In this document: one piece after another, positions 47,001 to 58,499 of the stretch | Layout: every line of letters begins with the position of its first letter | Position numbering within the stretch: position 1 is the stretch's first letter | Position numbers and translations under genes: made by a program | The notes under the pieces: generated by a model | Told to the model about the DNA's origin: nothing | Database searches by the model: none | The model's input: the letters and a program-made list of their open reading frames with translations, nothing else | Source of the DNA: Darksidea phi | Lineage: Eukaryota; Ascomycota; Dothideomycetes; Pleosporales; Lentitheciaceae | Assembly: GCA_030770425.1 (NCBI GenBank) | Contig: JASJFT010000063.1 | Coordinates: 62,001 to 126,000 of the forward strand | Reading direction: 5' to 3' | DNA: 64,000 nucleotides

Positions 47001-49527
47001 TTTCGTGATCAGTCTTCCCGCTTGGGCAGCTTTCCGGAGACTTGGCTTATTGGATAGAGATACAGTCCTGGACTTCTGATGTTTGTCAAGCACGACAAGA
47101 TCCTCGAGCGGGCCGTCGACGCGCACGCGCTCCAGTGTCGCCCTGTCCTTTTTCTCGGATCCGTCTGTCAAGTGACCGATTCTCAGAACGCCCTTGACGC
47201 CATGCCCCAAGTCAATCATGGCAGAATCAGTACCCTTCTCGATCACAGTCCCCTTCACTATGTCTCCGGCGGTGAGAGACTTGAACATATTCTCCTTGTC
47301 GGCATCGACGGCTGCAGGATCCTTGCAGGACACAAGCATTCTGCGTTCTTCGGGGTCTAATGAAATCACACGGACGTTAACGACTTGTCCCTTTGCGAAA
47401 TGCCGCGTCGCGTCTTGGATGTAAGCCTCGCTCATCTCTGCGGCCGGGAGCCACGCTCTCAGATCGCCGTAGAATTGCACTAAAGCTCCACTAGGTTTGA
47501 CAGCGACAAGCATTCCTGGGCCGGTTGCGCCTACTGTGAGCTGCGAAAAATCGTGCCATGGGTCCACATCCGAGTTGACTAGGGACTTCTTCAACGTCAA
47601 ACGTATTCTATGCCTCTCAGTGTCTACTGACAGCACACGGCCCGTAACAACGGCACCTTCCCGGAACTTGCGCTCGGGATGCTGCAGATGAACGTCTGCA
47701 AGATGTGCTTCTGATACGAGACCGGTGATGCCGTCTGCGAGTGTGATGAGTAGTGCAGTAGACCCGCTCTTGTCCGCAATCAACTTAAGAACTTTGCCCT
47801 TTACTATCTGTCCGGTCTTGACATCCTCGACCCGGAGGAATGGTTGCGCAAGGACGTTCTCTTCAAGCGAGAGCTGGAACATGCCATCAAAAACACTGTA
47901 TCCGACAACGCGAGCCCTGTGCTTAGACGCTAGCTGGAAAGGTCCAAAGGACTCCGAGGGCGTCTCAACCCTGCCGTCGGCGAGCTTGGACACATGCGCA
48001 AAGCCTACGACATCTCGCACTCCAAGGTCGAAAAAGACGCCTAGCACAGGTTCCACTCTGATGACCTTGGCCTCTTCCACAAATGAGGAAATTGGGGCCA
48101 CATCCAGCGGGATCTTTCGTTCTTTTGGCTTGCCTGACATGCGCGACGATAATGACACCACATGATCCAGTACTGATACACCGACCCTTTGAACATCAGA
48201 CTCCTCGTAGACGAAGATGATCCTGGCTTTGATTTTTGATCCAATCTTCAGTTTCTCGGTCAAGTCGGCTGCCTTCTCGGCGGCACCGGAGTGGATAATG
48301 TCTGCCGTTGCGTCCAGAAGACCTAAAAGCTTCCCGCTAATGGTGCTGCGCGAGAGGTCAGTAATGAGCATGTCGACAGCAGTACCTGGAAGAAAGACAT
48401 CGATGGTTGGTGCTTCGGTCAAAACGTTGCCCTTCTTCGGATGTCCGATCTTCTGTTGATCTGCGGTGAGCTTCACGATCCTCCCATTAGGGTTGAGACC
48501 GAAAACTGAGCATAGGAACACAGCCCCTTCTTGTACTTCCGCATGCTGGACGCTCGGGCCCAACTCGCTCTTTCCAAGAAAGCCCTTCAGCTTCAGGTCG
48601 TCCAAGCCAAGATCCATGACCAAACCATGGTCCTCATTGCTGACTACCGACGCTTGCACCATGCTGTTCGCCACAAGATTCGACTTCACAAGACCTCGAT
48701 TCACCAGCTTGGGGTGAATCGAGAGCTCAATTCTCCGCTTGGCCTTCGTGGCTTGGCCCGGCGCAATGTCTTCGGAAGTGGAGGTGACGCATGCCCTCAG
48801 ATACTGTCCAACGGTAAACATATTCTTGAGGTCCACATCTTCAAAGGTCTCATCCTCATCGTCTCCATCAGCGTTGCCCTCTTCTTCCTTGAGCAGCTTC
48901 TCGATCCTCTCGTTTAGTTTATCCGAGACGGCGGTGAGCGGCACGTATCCGAGGAGGTTGTTGGGAAGGGCGAGCACGATGTCCTGCGAGGTGAAGCCGA
49001 CGACTTGACCTAGTACTAGTGTCCCGATCGCAATTTTCTGTCCCACATTAGTCGCTGTCGGCGTTTGCAGCGCATGCTTTTCGACGCACCTTAGAGGTTA
49101 AGCCCTCGGCCTTCGCCTTCGGCTCCTTGGCCTCCTCATCATGCACCGTCTTGCTTTTCTTCGATTTTCTCTTCTTAGACACCTCCCTCTTTTCTTCTTC
49201 GAGGTCTGAGCCCTGGTCGCTCAGTCCATCGTCTCCACCACGCTTCAGTCCCGCCTGCTCGAAGAGGACGTCCTGAGTGGCCTTGATCTGGATTTGCTTG
49301 TGCTCCAGCGGCGTCAAAACACTAGCGCCGCCTCGAGGAAAAGCATTCTCCTCATCTTTGAAGATGCTCTTCTGCGCCGAGCTCTCAGGCTTCACTTTCG
49401 ACGGCGTTGTGTGCTCCGCGCTGCTTTCGGATTTGCGCGGACGCTTTGCAGATCGGTCGCTAGATGCAGGCTTCCCCTTCTTCGACGAGGGAGCCTCCTG
49501 GTCAGCTTTTCGTTTGAATGCACCCAT
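44039..49527 (-). CDS. RRP5: RRP5, ribosome biogenesis S1/HAT-repeat protein (1793 aa)
   Basis: Rrp5 (human PDCD11) is a nucleolar pre-rRNA-binding protein needed for early cleavages of both subunits. The exons are 49090-49527, 44610-49037 and 44039-44554, with introns of 52 and 55 nt; all sums are exact. The N-terminus (MGAFKRKADQEAPSSKKGKP) is basic and disordered, with nuclear signals such as KKRKSKKSK. About twelve S1 RNA-binding repeats follow, recognisable by repeated G-x-V blocks (GKVLKLIADKSG, GFVRGILPDKVFVEIGGSVS, AKVRHVEDYGVFLVVDNSEN). An acidic stretch precedes the C-terminal HAT/TPR-like repeats (SVADYERLLLGQPNSAELWV, then AWL/W-rich helices to the end). The length fits the family (yeast 1729). 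The start at 49527 is chosen because it opens the conserved basic tail; a longer in-frame extension exists but has unlike composition. It shares a short promoter with CDT2. Confidence 0.96.
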
Positions 49528-49851
49528 TGCGGGATATATTCGCGGTTTTCGCGACGTCCAAAATTTTCGGCGGCTTCGAGATGCTCCAGAAAAATAAAAG
49601 CGGGGTCGGCAGCTGGAGTTGTTCCGGGGCCGATATAGCACGCCAGCCCAAGAACAGCCACTTAACGCGGGTGCGCGGGTCGCGACTTTGCAGCGCGTTT
49701 CGTGATGCGGGCCAGTGCGCAGCTCCAACCTCTTCGCCTTATATTCATCCCGTCTCGCCGCTGTTCCTCACACCGTCGTTACCTTTCTCCGCGTCCAACA
49801 TTTCTTTGGTGCTCCGATTGCTTGTATAAAATACTTGTTTCAGTAGCAGAT
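49528..49851. promoter_or_regulatory. Bidirectional promoter RRP5 / CDT2
   Basis: Only 324 bp separate two divergent start codons. Near the RRP5 start lies TTTTCGCGA (49546-49554), which matches an SBF/MBF-like (CGCGAAA) site. A cluster of CGCG words lies around 49675-49705. Cell-cycle control of CDT2 by MBF-type factors would make sense; this is inference. Confidence 0.5.
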
Positions 49852-51945
49852 ATGTCCTCGCCGTGTGCAGTCCGTAGCGGGCCCAGGGAGCCTCTATCGG
49901 ACTTCCCCAGCTCATCGCCACCGGCATCGTCCGCGACAACGAGCAGCCGCATCAAGAAACCGCCGCCTATCACACCAAAGCGCTTCACACGCTTCTTCAC
50001 TCCACGAACCTCGACGCACGGATCATCCAGACTCTCGAGTTCGGGTCGGCAGCTGCAGGACATCACTCGGGCTGCCATCAATCGCAGCAACAATGTTGCG
50101 CAAAGGTCGACACCCCGCAAGACGGTGATCTTCGCCGACGACGTGGCTGAGAACATGGCGAAAACGCCTCAGATGAGCTCTCGCAAACGGAAGTCATTAT
50201 ACATGTCACCTGAGACGTCCTCTCCCCCCCAGTCATCGCCGTCGAAACGTTGCAAATACACCACCCCGCCGCCGTTCACTATCCTCGAGGATCCACCCGC
50301 ATTGGACGAAGCCCCCGTCTTTCCTACACCGATTCGGCGTCTGAAGAGCTTGGGTGGCACTGCACGGAAACTACAACGGTCGTTCGGTGGGGCACTGGGC
50401 GTGGGCCGTGGGTATATGACGGATCACTGCACCTCCTGGCAGGATCAGACGGCCAACTTCTACAGCGGCACCGAGGACTACCATGAACTGCCGCGAGGTG
50501 CTCCCCCTTTCTGCACAGCTACGTGCAATAGTAAGTCGACTTGGACACTACTGAAGAAGCACTGCTAACAGCGCACAGGCAACTCGTTCGTAGCTGTCGG
50601 AGACGAGGACGGATGGGTGCATCTCCTCGATGCCGAAAACGAGGCATCCTCCTGCTTCAGCAAGGCCCATATCTCATGGCAGGCCCACACTAACGCCGTC
50701 ATGGACGTCCAGTTCTCCTCGGATGATACCTATATAGCAACCGGCTCAGGTGATCAGACAGCGCAGATCATCGATGCTCGGACCCAGCAGTGTGTAAGCG
50801 TGCTCGCTCGGCATAAATCATCTGTGAAGCAAGTCCGCTTCCAGCCAGGGGACGACAAGATAGTTGCAACGTCTAGTCGCGATGGCGCTGTGCAAATCTG
50901 GGACTTGAGATGCAAGGGTGGACAAACCAACATTCATTCTGCCTGGGGCGAGGATGCACCCTACGCCAGCACCGTCAAAACCTTCTCTGCCGCGCACGCC
51001 GACCCTAGCGTACCAATGAGTTGTTCAGGCACAAAGACTGTGTCCACCGGGAAGAGCGAAACGTACAGCCGACGCAACGATATTTCTGTCACGGCTTTAT
51101 CGTTTCTACCCGGTGGCCGTAGCCATCTGTTGCTGACTGCTTCAGACGCGTCCACCTGCATCAAGCTTTGGGATATCCGCGGTCGATACTCTCTGCGCAG
51201 TGCTGTTGAACCTCTGTCAACCACAAGTCATCCGGAATCGCACACTCGTCATCGTCATTTTGCCATCAATTCGTTGACTCTCAGTGGCGATGCAGCACGT
51301 GTGTATGCTCTCAGCAAGGATAACACCGTGTACGCCTACTCCACAAACCACTTGGTTTTGGGCAGCGCCCCAGCACTTTCTGAAGCGCTTTCGTCGAGTT
51401 TGCCGCAATATCAAACTGGCAAACAAGGTCTTGGTCCACTATACGGCTTCCGACACCGGAACTTCCATGCAGGTTCTTTCTACGTTAAGGCCTCGCTCCG
51501 AAAAGCTTCGGGGGATCAATCAGAGCTTCTAGCTGTCGGCAGTACCGATGGATGTCCAGTACTCTTCCCGACGGACGAAAAGCTACTCAAACGCGAGAGC
51601 AATTCTAACGATGAAGCGGATGACCTCCCCGAACCTTCACGCATAACTCGTTCGTTCTCTCGTGCTTCCCGCTCATCAACCGGAAGCAGGTTTCCGAGCA
51701 TGCTTGCAGACACGATTCCAATCTACGAGCACGGCACGCCTCTCATCCGAGGACACGATGCCGAAGTAACCAGTGTTTCGTGGACAAGGAGGGGGACCTT
51801 GGTTAGTGTCGGGGATGACTTCCGTGTACGAAGGTGGAGGGAAGGAAAGGCTGCACAAGGACTGCGGCTCAACGGCGAGGCCGAGGGGCGGCGATGGCAG
51901 TGTGGTTGGGCCGCTGTAAATGAGGGCTATGACGAAGATGATTAA
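49852..51945 (+). CDS. CDT2: CDT2-like WD40 substrate receptor of CRL4 ubiquitin ligase (681 aa)
   Basis: Cdt2 (DTL) is the DDB1-binding WD40 receptor that targets Cdt1, Spd1/p21-type inhibitors and others in S phase. The exons are 49852-50530 and 50579-51945 with a 48-nt intron. The N-terminal 200 residues are Ser/Pro/Arg-rich with CDK-type SP/TP sites. WD repeats follow: FVAVGDEDGWVHLLDAEN, AHTNAVMDVQFSSDDTYIAT, GSGDQTAQIIDART, RHKSSVKQVRFQPGDDKIVA, TSSRDGAVQIWDLR. The WDLR and WDIRGRYS ends carry the WDxR boxes used to dock DDB1. A later repeat gives LLLTASDASTCIKLWDIRGR, and the last one lies near GHDAEVTSVSWTRRGTLVSV. An acidic tail (YDEDD) closes it. The repeat order and WDxR motifs fit Cdt2; other DCAFs are less likely. 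Nuclear. Confidence 0.85.
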
Positions 51946-52363
51946 GTGTTGCATACATGATTGTTATTTTAAAGGCCTCCATGGCGCAGGATATGATATG
52001 GCAGACGAACATTATGAGTACGAGCAAGACATCCTATCATTAGGACTATCAATTCAACAGTACATAGTATTACACACACGCTAACCTTGCATCCACCAAT
52101 GCAGCTGATCCACTCTTCAGGTCGATTGCCCTTTGACCCACATCATCGGTAGTACGACACAGAAGCCTGTCAGGCTCTTACGCCTCCTGCTCGCGTCCCT
52201 GCTCTGACTTAAGAACCTCCTGCCTCCCATCCTCTTTTTCCGTCCCCTTTGGCCTTCTTCGTCCAATCACATCTTCATACCATTTGTTCTTGGCATTCTC
52301 AGCCTTCCCTCCAACGCACTGGCCTTTTGCCCTCCTGCGACACCCTGCAGCTCGATCTGCACG
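51946..52363. other. Intergenic stretch
   Basis: About 420 bp between CDT2 and the C2H2 gene on the same strand. It holds the CDT2 3' region and the promoter of the next gene, with a pyrimidine-rich leader before 52360. Confidence 0.5.
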
Positions 52364-53654
52364 ATGGACCAACCAGACGACTTCGAATTCGAATATGACA
52401 TCGACGAAGCGGTCAGACAATTCGTGGACCAACACCCATGCAAGGACAACGCACGCTGCATGGAATATGACCGGGTGGACCGGTGAGTTTAAAAAAAAGA
52501 CAGGGGCTGACAAAGGGCAAAAATTTTAGAGGATATGACGAAACAACGGAAGCCGACGCCAAGCGACTCTCTTGGGTAGAAGAAACGCTACCAATCCATC
52601 CATTTCAGACCTCTCCTATCAATCAGTGCATGTTGTCTCCTCAAGCAACAGCACGCCCTCAGTCAAATCTTGATCCAAGCACAAACTTCCAATTCTTGAG
52701 CGGAGCGGTGGTCCTAGAAGACAAATCCAGAGCTTCAAAACAAAAAAGGTAACGATAACAAATTAATGACACAATACATATACTAAGTTCTATAGATCGT
52801 TGGACAAAGGGTCCGCGTTCAAGTGCGAGCATCCAGGTTGCAACTATCGTGGTTCATTCAGCAGGAAGTACGAACTCCAGCGGCATTTGTTGAAACATAC
52901 GGCCAGAACGAAGTATCAGTGTCCCGTCCAGCTCTGCGCAAAATCATTTTACAGAGCCGACAAGTTTCTACTTCATCTGCGGCTGTCGCACAAAGATGAC
53001 GAGGAAGCTTCTTGTCCGCTACCCACCTGTGGTGTCAATGGTTTACCATGGATCCTAGTCAAGCTTCATGTTCGGAACCATTATCCATACCACAATGGAG
53101 AGCCAACCAATGGCGCAATTGTGTCGATACAGAAGCTGCGTGAGAGCCAGCGTAGCTGTCCTGTTCAGTCATGCCAACAGAACGATATCACAGCCCGGTC
53201 AATGCGTGAGCATCTTCAAAGTCACGATTTCCGTGAGCGCGTCGAAAATAAGAGACACATACTCGAAGCCGGATACGACACAACAACCGCGAAAATCTCT
53301 TGTCCAATCTGTCAAACACTATGCACAACACACCAAGACTTCGAGGACCATGTCGAAAACATCCATATCGTCAAAGACCGGGCTCATTTCCACAAGCTTC
53401 GAGACAGCCGCGTCGGTTCTTTTTTCAGACCTTTCTGGTCTATTGAAGCAATTTCGAGATTGGCCTGGGATGGTGTCAGTTGTTGCTCCGACATGAATAC
53501 CGACGCGAAGCATCACTTGAAATTTCTTCAAGATCCTGAAGAACTACGCCCGTATCGGGTCACTCTTCTCAAGCTATGGCCCGAATTGGGTGTTCACCCC
53601 GTCTTTGACGATATCATGCCGAAGGTGTATAGAACGATTTTGCGAGGGATGTAA
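52364..53654 (+). CDS. C2H2 zinc-finger protein (398 aa), three exons
   Basis: The exons are 52364-52482, 52530-52748 and 52796-53654; both introns are 47 nt and the frame is exact. An acidic N-terminus (MDQPDDFEFEYDIDEAVRQF) precedes a linker and then C2H2 fingers. These are CEHPGCNYRGSFSRKYELQR with H-x4-H, YQCPVQLCAKSFYRADKFLL with H...H, a CPLPTCGVNG finger, a CPVQSCQQND finger and CPICQTLCTTHQDFEDHVEN with H. The C-terminal 90 residues have no finger and may be a regulatory region. It is probably a nuclear DNA-binding protein; no orthologue or target can be named. The start at 52364 is the only ATG joining the acidic segment in frame to the fingers. Confidence 0.83.
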
Positions 53655-54191
53655 TCAGTAGGTACAGATATCTTTATTCAAACTTTATGCTAACAGCTTT
53701 GGCAGACCCAAGGAACACCAAGACTAGATCATGACCATTCGCATGCGCACTTCGGCATATCTAGGCGGCAAGTTCGGCAAGATCAATCAGTGACCCTTGA
53801 CGAATCTTCCAATTGGCACATTCACTTTTACCTCTCCTACTTTCAGTCATTACTAAGCACTGGATCTTATTTTGACGGGTATCACTACTTCAATTAGAGC
53901 TTGACAATGTTCTAGCATACAGTCGTTACACTTAGAGCGGGATTCACGGCCTCTTGTTGCAGTACCTCGTTGTTGACACCGAACCCTCTTTATGACTCGA
54001 ATTTCTTAGTATCGCTTCCTTTTCTACGCTCGCTTTACATGTTATGAGATTTTTTAATTCCCTTAGCACACTCGTTAGGCGCACATAGTGAAATGAACGT
54101 ATTTCCTTTGAAGCTTTGTGTATCTCTCAATAGCGTTTAAATTTCTAACAACAGGCTAACGCTTCCACTGCCGATGCAGCCAGTTCTTCCT
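53655..54191. other. Convergent intergenic stretch
   Basis: About 540 bp between the converging C2H2 and SRR1-like genes. No gene is seen. Confidence 0.5.
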
Positions 54192-55466
54192 CTACATCCC
54201 CTTCGGCTTCAACCACAGATTCATATCCCAAAGCCAATACATCCTCCCCCCACAAACATCTTCAAACATTTTCCTCTCCACCGGAATACCATCAAAGTGC
54301 CTCCGCCGATAGCTCTTCAGCATGGTCGCCACCCTCGGTGAAGCCCTACTCCTCCACGTATAAAATGACTGGTCAGGATCCAGATCCATCGAGTCGCAGA
54401 GGAAACCTGCTGGGCGGCACAGGTCGGCGCAGATCTGCATGACCGGGCAGGCGATGTTGATGTACGGCGCTATTACGAGCGTGTTGTTGTCGACCTCGAG
54501 GAAGCCGTCTGGATCGTCTACGAAGGAGAGGGGACCGCTGGAGTATGCTTCTCGGAGGAGGACGCGGTCCTTTTCGGTGTACAGCGGGTCCTGGAGGACG
54601 ATTTTGACCGGCTCCGCGCGGGGCTCTTGAGCGCGGTAAATGTCGTTCAGCATCGCAGCGATGCTGAATGCGGTGAGGTGCTGTAGCACTTCTTGGTGGT
54701 CGCTGGAGCCGTCGTTCTTCCACTGCAATCTGCCTAATCCGAAGCAGACGATTTTCTTGATTTGCGCGGCGTGTGGTGCCGAGTTCTGGAACCCGCTGCG
54801 CAGACGACGGAAGGAGGTGCTCGATTCCCACAGCCGTCGGATCTGGGCGATTTGATTGCGCCACTGGGCCATGAGTGTGGCGTTGAGGTGGTCCTCGTAG
54901 CCAGTGCGCAGGAAGCGGGAACCCTCTGCACGCTGCCAGCTCTCGATAGTTACGGGGCAGAGAAGAAGCTCGTCTTCCTCTTCCTTACTGCTGTTGTCGG
55001 TGGGGTTTAGGTCGTGCAGATAAGCCACCGTCGGGCTCCTTTCCCCCTTGACGTGCATATCCGGATGGAGTTCCACGTATGTCAGATAATGTATCTGCAC
55101 AAAGTCGTCGTCTTCGCTGTAGCGCATCCAGAGACAGCGTTCGTACCCCTGTACATCCTTTTCGAAGTAGTACGAGAAGGATTTGTCGGCGAGGATTCGG
55201 TCACGCACGTCGGCGTACCGCTGAAGCCGTGAGCGGCTGTACAGGGGGCGATGGCGGAGAATCCCGGATTCCAGGGCGTGGAGATCGACGGAGTGGATTT
55301 GCCACGGGTCAGGCTGGTTATCGGGGTCGGTGCCATAATCTTGGGACGAGAAGCCCCTGGCAGCCTCGGCTTGGGCTTTCGTGATGAAATTCGAAGCCAG
55401 GTTTTGAGGCGAGAGAGAAATAGTAGTAGTGGTTGTAGCAGTGGTTACTGTGGTGGTAGAAGACAT
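54192..55466 (-). CDS. SRR1-like domain protein (424 aa), single exon
   Basis: SRR1-like proteins share a Rossmann-like domain first met in plant SRR1 (clock/red-light regulation) and found across fungi, where the role is unclear. The N-terminus has a Thr-rich run (STTTVTTATTTTT). A conserved front region follows (PLYSRSRLQRYADVRDRILA, CLWMRYSEDDDFVQIHYLTY). The core SRR1 signature is AAQIKKIVCFGLGRLQWKND, followed by LTAFSIAAMLNDIY, VKIVLQDPLYTEKDRVLLRE and NNTLVIAPYINIACPVMQIC. The C-terminus is FDGIPVERKMFEDVCGGRMY. No signal peptide or membrane span is present. A decayed relative lies 415 bp upstream in the same orientation, so the pair arose by tandem duplication or both derive from a local family. 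Confidence 0.85.
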   Translation of the reverse strand: MSSTTTVTTATTTTTISLSPQNLASNFITKAQAEAARGFSSQDYGTDPDNQPDPWQIHSVDLHALESGILRHRPLYSRSRLQRYADVRDRILADKSFSYYFEKDVQGYERCLWMRYSEDDDFVQIHYLTYVELHPDMHVKGERSPTVAYLHDLNPTDNSSKEEEDELLLCPVTIESWQRAEGSRFLRTGYEDHLNATLMAQWRNQIAQIRRLWESSTSFRRLRSGFQNSAPHAAQIKKIVCFGLGRLQWKNDGSSDHQEVLQHLTAFSIAAMLNDIYRAQEPRAEPVKIVLQDPLYTEKDRVLLREAYSSGPLSFVDDPDGFLEVDNNTLVIAPYINIACPVMQICADLCRPAGFLCDSMDLDPDQSFYTWRSRASPRVATMLKSYRRRHFDGIPVERKMFEDVCGGRMYWLWDMNLWLKPKGM

Positions 55467-55881
55467 GTTGTTAGTGGGGACTTCGAATTTTTGGCGGTGA
55501 TTTAGTATTGTGTGGGACTTTGTGTAGAGAGAAGGAGGGAAAGTGCATTTGGCGAAGAAAATGCCTCTTATACTGAGACATCGTGTTGGTTAGGAAGTAC
55601 CGTGGACTTGTGTGCTCATGAGGTTGGTTCCATGGTTGAATTGATAGCAAGTGTAATTTTCTCCAGGCAGTGTTGTTGGGATGAAAGCTCAACCAAAGTT
55701 CCAAAGGACCGCTGTTGGGTGTTCACGAAATCGGTAGTCTTTGTACGAATTCTGCTGTACCTTCTCCCACTTCTCTATCTTGGGCTTTGGACGTAACCAG
55801 AAGTTCTGCGAGTAGTACCGCAAGCCGACGGGCACATCAGTCTTAACCTTTCCCAGCTTATGATGGCCAAAGTTGCCTTCT
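55467..55881. other. Short stretch between the SRR1-like gene and its decayed relative
   Basis: 415 bp, containing the promoter of the intact SRR1-like gene. Nothing else is recognised. Confidence 0.5.
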
Positions 55882-56996
55882 CACTGCTTGTAATGCTGTA
55901 GTGGCCGCTCGACCCCATGCGATGCCCGATCGGAGTAGTTGCACAACTGCTGATAAGGGTTGGAATTTATTTTATCGACGATGAACCCGGCAGGCCCTTG
56001 ACCAGACGGGAATATGTCGGCGATAATCAGCATTACCGGGAATCCGAACGGAAGGTAGGGTACAATGACTAGCGGGTGTTGGTAGATAGCTAGGAGGCCT
56101 TGTGGGCCTTCCAGGATCTGTACTTGTGGATGGAGCTCTTGGAGCGGGATGCCATCTTTCTCCGCGTAATTCGATTCTTGAACGAAGATCCTGACAAGGG
56201 AAGTCGGCCAATTAGATGATTGGCGAAATGAGTTAAGTTCTTGCGCGATGTCTACCGCGGTCAGATGTTGTAGAGAGCCTTGGTACTACGCGGGGCTTTG
56301 GTTCAGGTGTCGGAGCCCAAAGCACACGTTCTTTGGATGGGCACTGATCTTTCAGCTGCACTGTGGATGGTACTTATCAAATCTCTCGCGCATTGCTTGT
56401 GTGCCATGGCTTATGGGTCGTGCGCAGTTTTTTCACGCCACAGAATCCATCTTCTCCTAATCCTCGTTGAGTTTGCAAATTTGCCGCGGATAGCTCATGA
56501 GGTAGGAAGGAACGAAATATATTTTTCCGTAGCGGGCTACTTGGTCTTGTTGTAGGTGCACAGCATTTTTGCTTTCTCACTTGGCATCTCTAGCATGTGA
56601 TGCTCTGGATGTATCTCGATGCGCGTCATATAGTGGATGAAGACATCGTTCGGTTGCTCATCTTCCCTGTCTCCGCCATCCATTTGTATCCAGGTTTCCC
56701 ATTTCTCGGCGGTGTAATTAGATCTGTGCTTGAAGTAAAGCAGGCGTTTGTCTTAGAATGGCTTTGCAGCTTCGTGAGTGCAAGAAGCTTCATTCCGGCA
56801 ACTTGTTTGGGACATTTGCGGGTTAGTACTGGGCTGTTCCGTATTGATGCTCAAACTGAACGATGTCCATGGGCTTAGTGCGCCAGAGTTCGTCGTCGTT
56901 ATCAGGAAGTGAGTCTTCGGAGATAGTTTTCGGGGATGGTGAGGGCGGCGGCGTTGGCAAAGTAGATGAAGCGGTCCTCAAATTTAGACGTGCCAT
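55882..56996 (-). pseudogene. Decayed SRR1-like gene, tandem relative of the intact copy
   Basis: The intact neighbour can be traced through this stretch in order, but the frame is broken. An ATG at 56996 starts MARLNLRTASSTLPTPPPSP and reaches DELWRTKPMDIVQFEH. A later frame gives NDVFIHYMTRIEIHPEHHML, matching FVQIHYLTYVELHPDMHV of the intact gene. The last frame gives PKNVCFGLRHLNQSPA, then a TAG, then YQGSLQHLTAVDIAQEL, NYAEKDGIPLQEL and HPLVIVPYLPFGFPVMLIIA, matching KKIVCFGLGRL, VLQHLTAFSIAAML, LYTEKDRVLLRE and NTLVIAPYINIACPVMQICA. There is a TGA upstream of the core motif and at least one frameshift between the N- and C-terminal parts. The sequence has diverged well beyond half of positions, so the duplication is old. 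Confidence 0.78.
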
Positions 56997-58499
56997 TCCG
57001 CTTTATAAACCGCCGATACCGGTAGCTAGTGATGGTGGGGACTACTTAGCAGTAAGTTCTCAAAGGCTATATACGAGTGACTGCGAATACATTAATTTAT
57101 CTTGGAGATTACAAAGCAAAGGCGTTTCTTTTACGTGATGAAACAGACATGAATAAACAAGGCGACCTTTATACCACGGGGATAACGTGTTTCGAGAGAG
57201 AAGTGCTGGTTCCGGGTTCTCCTCGTGGAATTGCCTCAACATTAACAGCTGGGCTCGCAATATTCCAGGGTCAAAATTGCATGGAATGAAACAAGCCTAG
57301 AAAAACATGATGTGCGAAGCGCATTAATTACTGTCGTTGTTCATGAATCACGATTCTGCGCTACCCTCGTTCAAATCTCTGGCCATCCTTGTGTGTTGGA
57401 GACTGGGATCCGGTGTTATGTACCGCCAGCTTGAATAGGATATGGATAGATCTATACGCTCCTTCTGGAAGCTGCATAGAGGCTGAGGTGTCAACTACAG
57501 GCCAAAGGGGCGGTCAAATCCTTTAGCGCATTGTGCATGTATGATTGTGAGCGTCATTTAAGTCTCGGTCAATAACAATAACTGGCGACGATAAGATGAA
57601 GATGAATGCAGAGTTGAGTTGGGGCGCATTACGGTTAGTTCGGGTAGTGGTTGCTTGGTAATCCGCGCCTCGCCAACGGACATTTTCATCCCTTCTGTAC
57701 ATTTACCAGCGTCCCCGTCGATACTCCGACTCAATATCCCAGCCACAATTTTTTTTTTCAAACCTTTGGCCGCACTTACAAACTTAATATAGCCCCAGCT
57801 GCATCCAGTCGCAAGCAGAAGCATATTGTGTCTAGGTCCCGCTAACGATCCGCGGACCTCCGTCCACATCATCAATTGCCGATGCGGCGACAACAAAACA
57901 ACTAAATCAGTCTCCATCCCCACACGCATGCAGGTGACAGGAGGTTTTTCATCTCGCAGCCGAAAAAGCTAGGGTAGCAACTTGCAGCATTGAACACAAT
58001 ATAAGAATAGGGCCTATTCCTGAAACACGGCAACGCGTACGCGTTTATATACCCCAGGGAGTCCCATCGTAAGGTGTCGTAAGTTATCCTTCGTGAGGCT
58101 TTTATCCACCTTCCGGAAATAGTATAGTCGATGTCGATCTCGCGATGCGTCGGGTAGTTTTTCGATAGTTGCGCAGGGTGCCGCCTTGAAATGCTGCAGC
58201 GTTCGGGGCTCTTGGTCCGGTGATTCAATATCAACGGATTCTGGGGAAGATCATCGGTCCCTGTAGATAGTTATTACCGTGATAGGCCTTCCTGGGATTT
58301 AGGGGAAGCGCAGATGGCTCATGACAAAGGCCCGAAAGCTACGTTAAACGATGTCGGGTGCTATAAAATTGCCTATAGAGTAGAGAGGTATATAAATCTC
58401 TATCCGGTTTACCTGCAAACCCACTCTTACCACTCGGCCTTCTCATCAAAGCTTCGTTCGCCGACCCGTGTGTTACCGGTCTCCAAAGAGCTCAACAAC
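56997..58499. other. 1.5-kb intergenic stretch
   Basis: No supported gene. It holds the promoter of the relic on one side and the leader of the isochorismatase-like gene on the other; an upstream in-frame extension of that gene (from 58314) lacks coding character. Confidence 0.5.

Noticed and set aside
58314..58499. Upstream in-frame extension of the isochorismatase-like gene
   Set aside because: It would place 62 uncharacteristic residues before a clear signal peptide; the ATG at 58500 is the better start.
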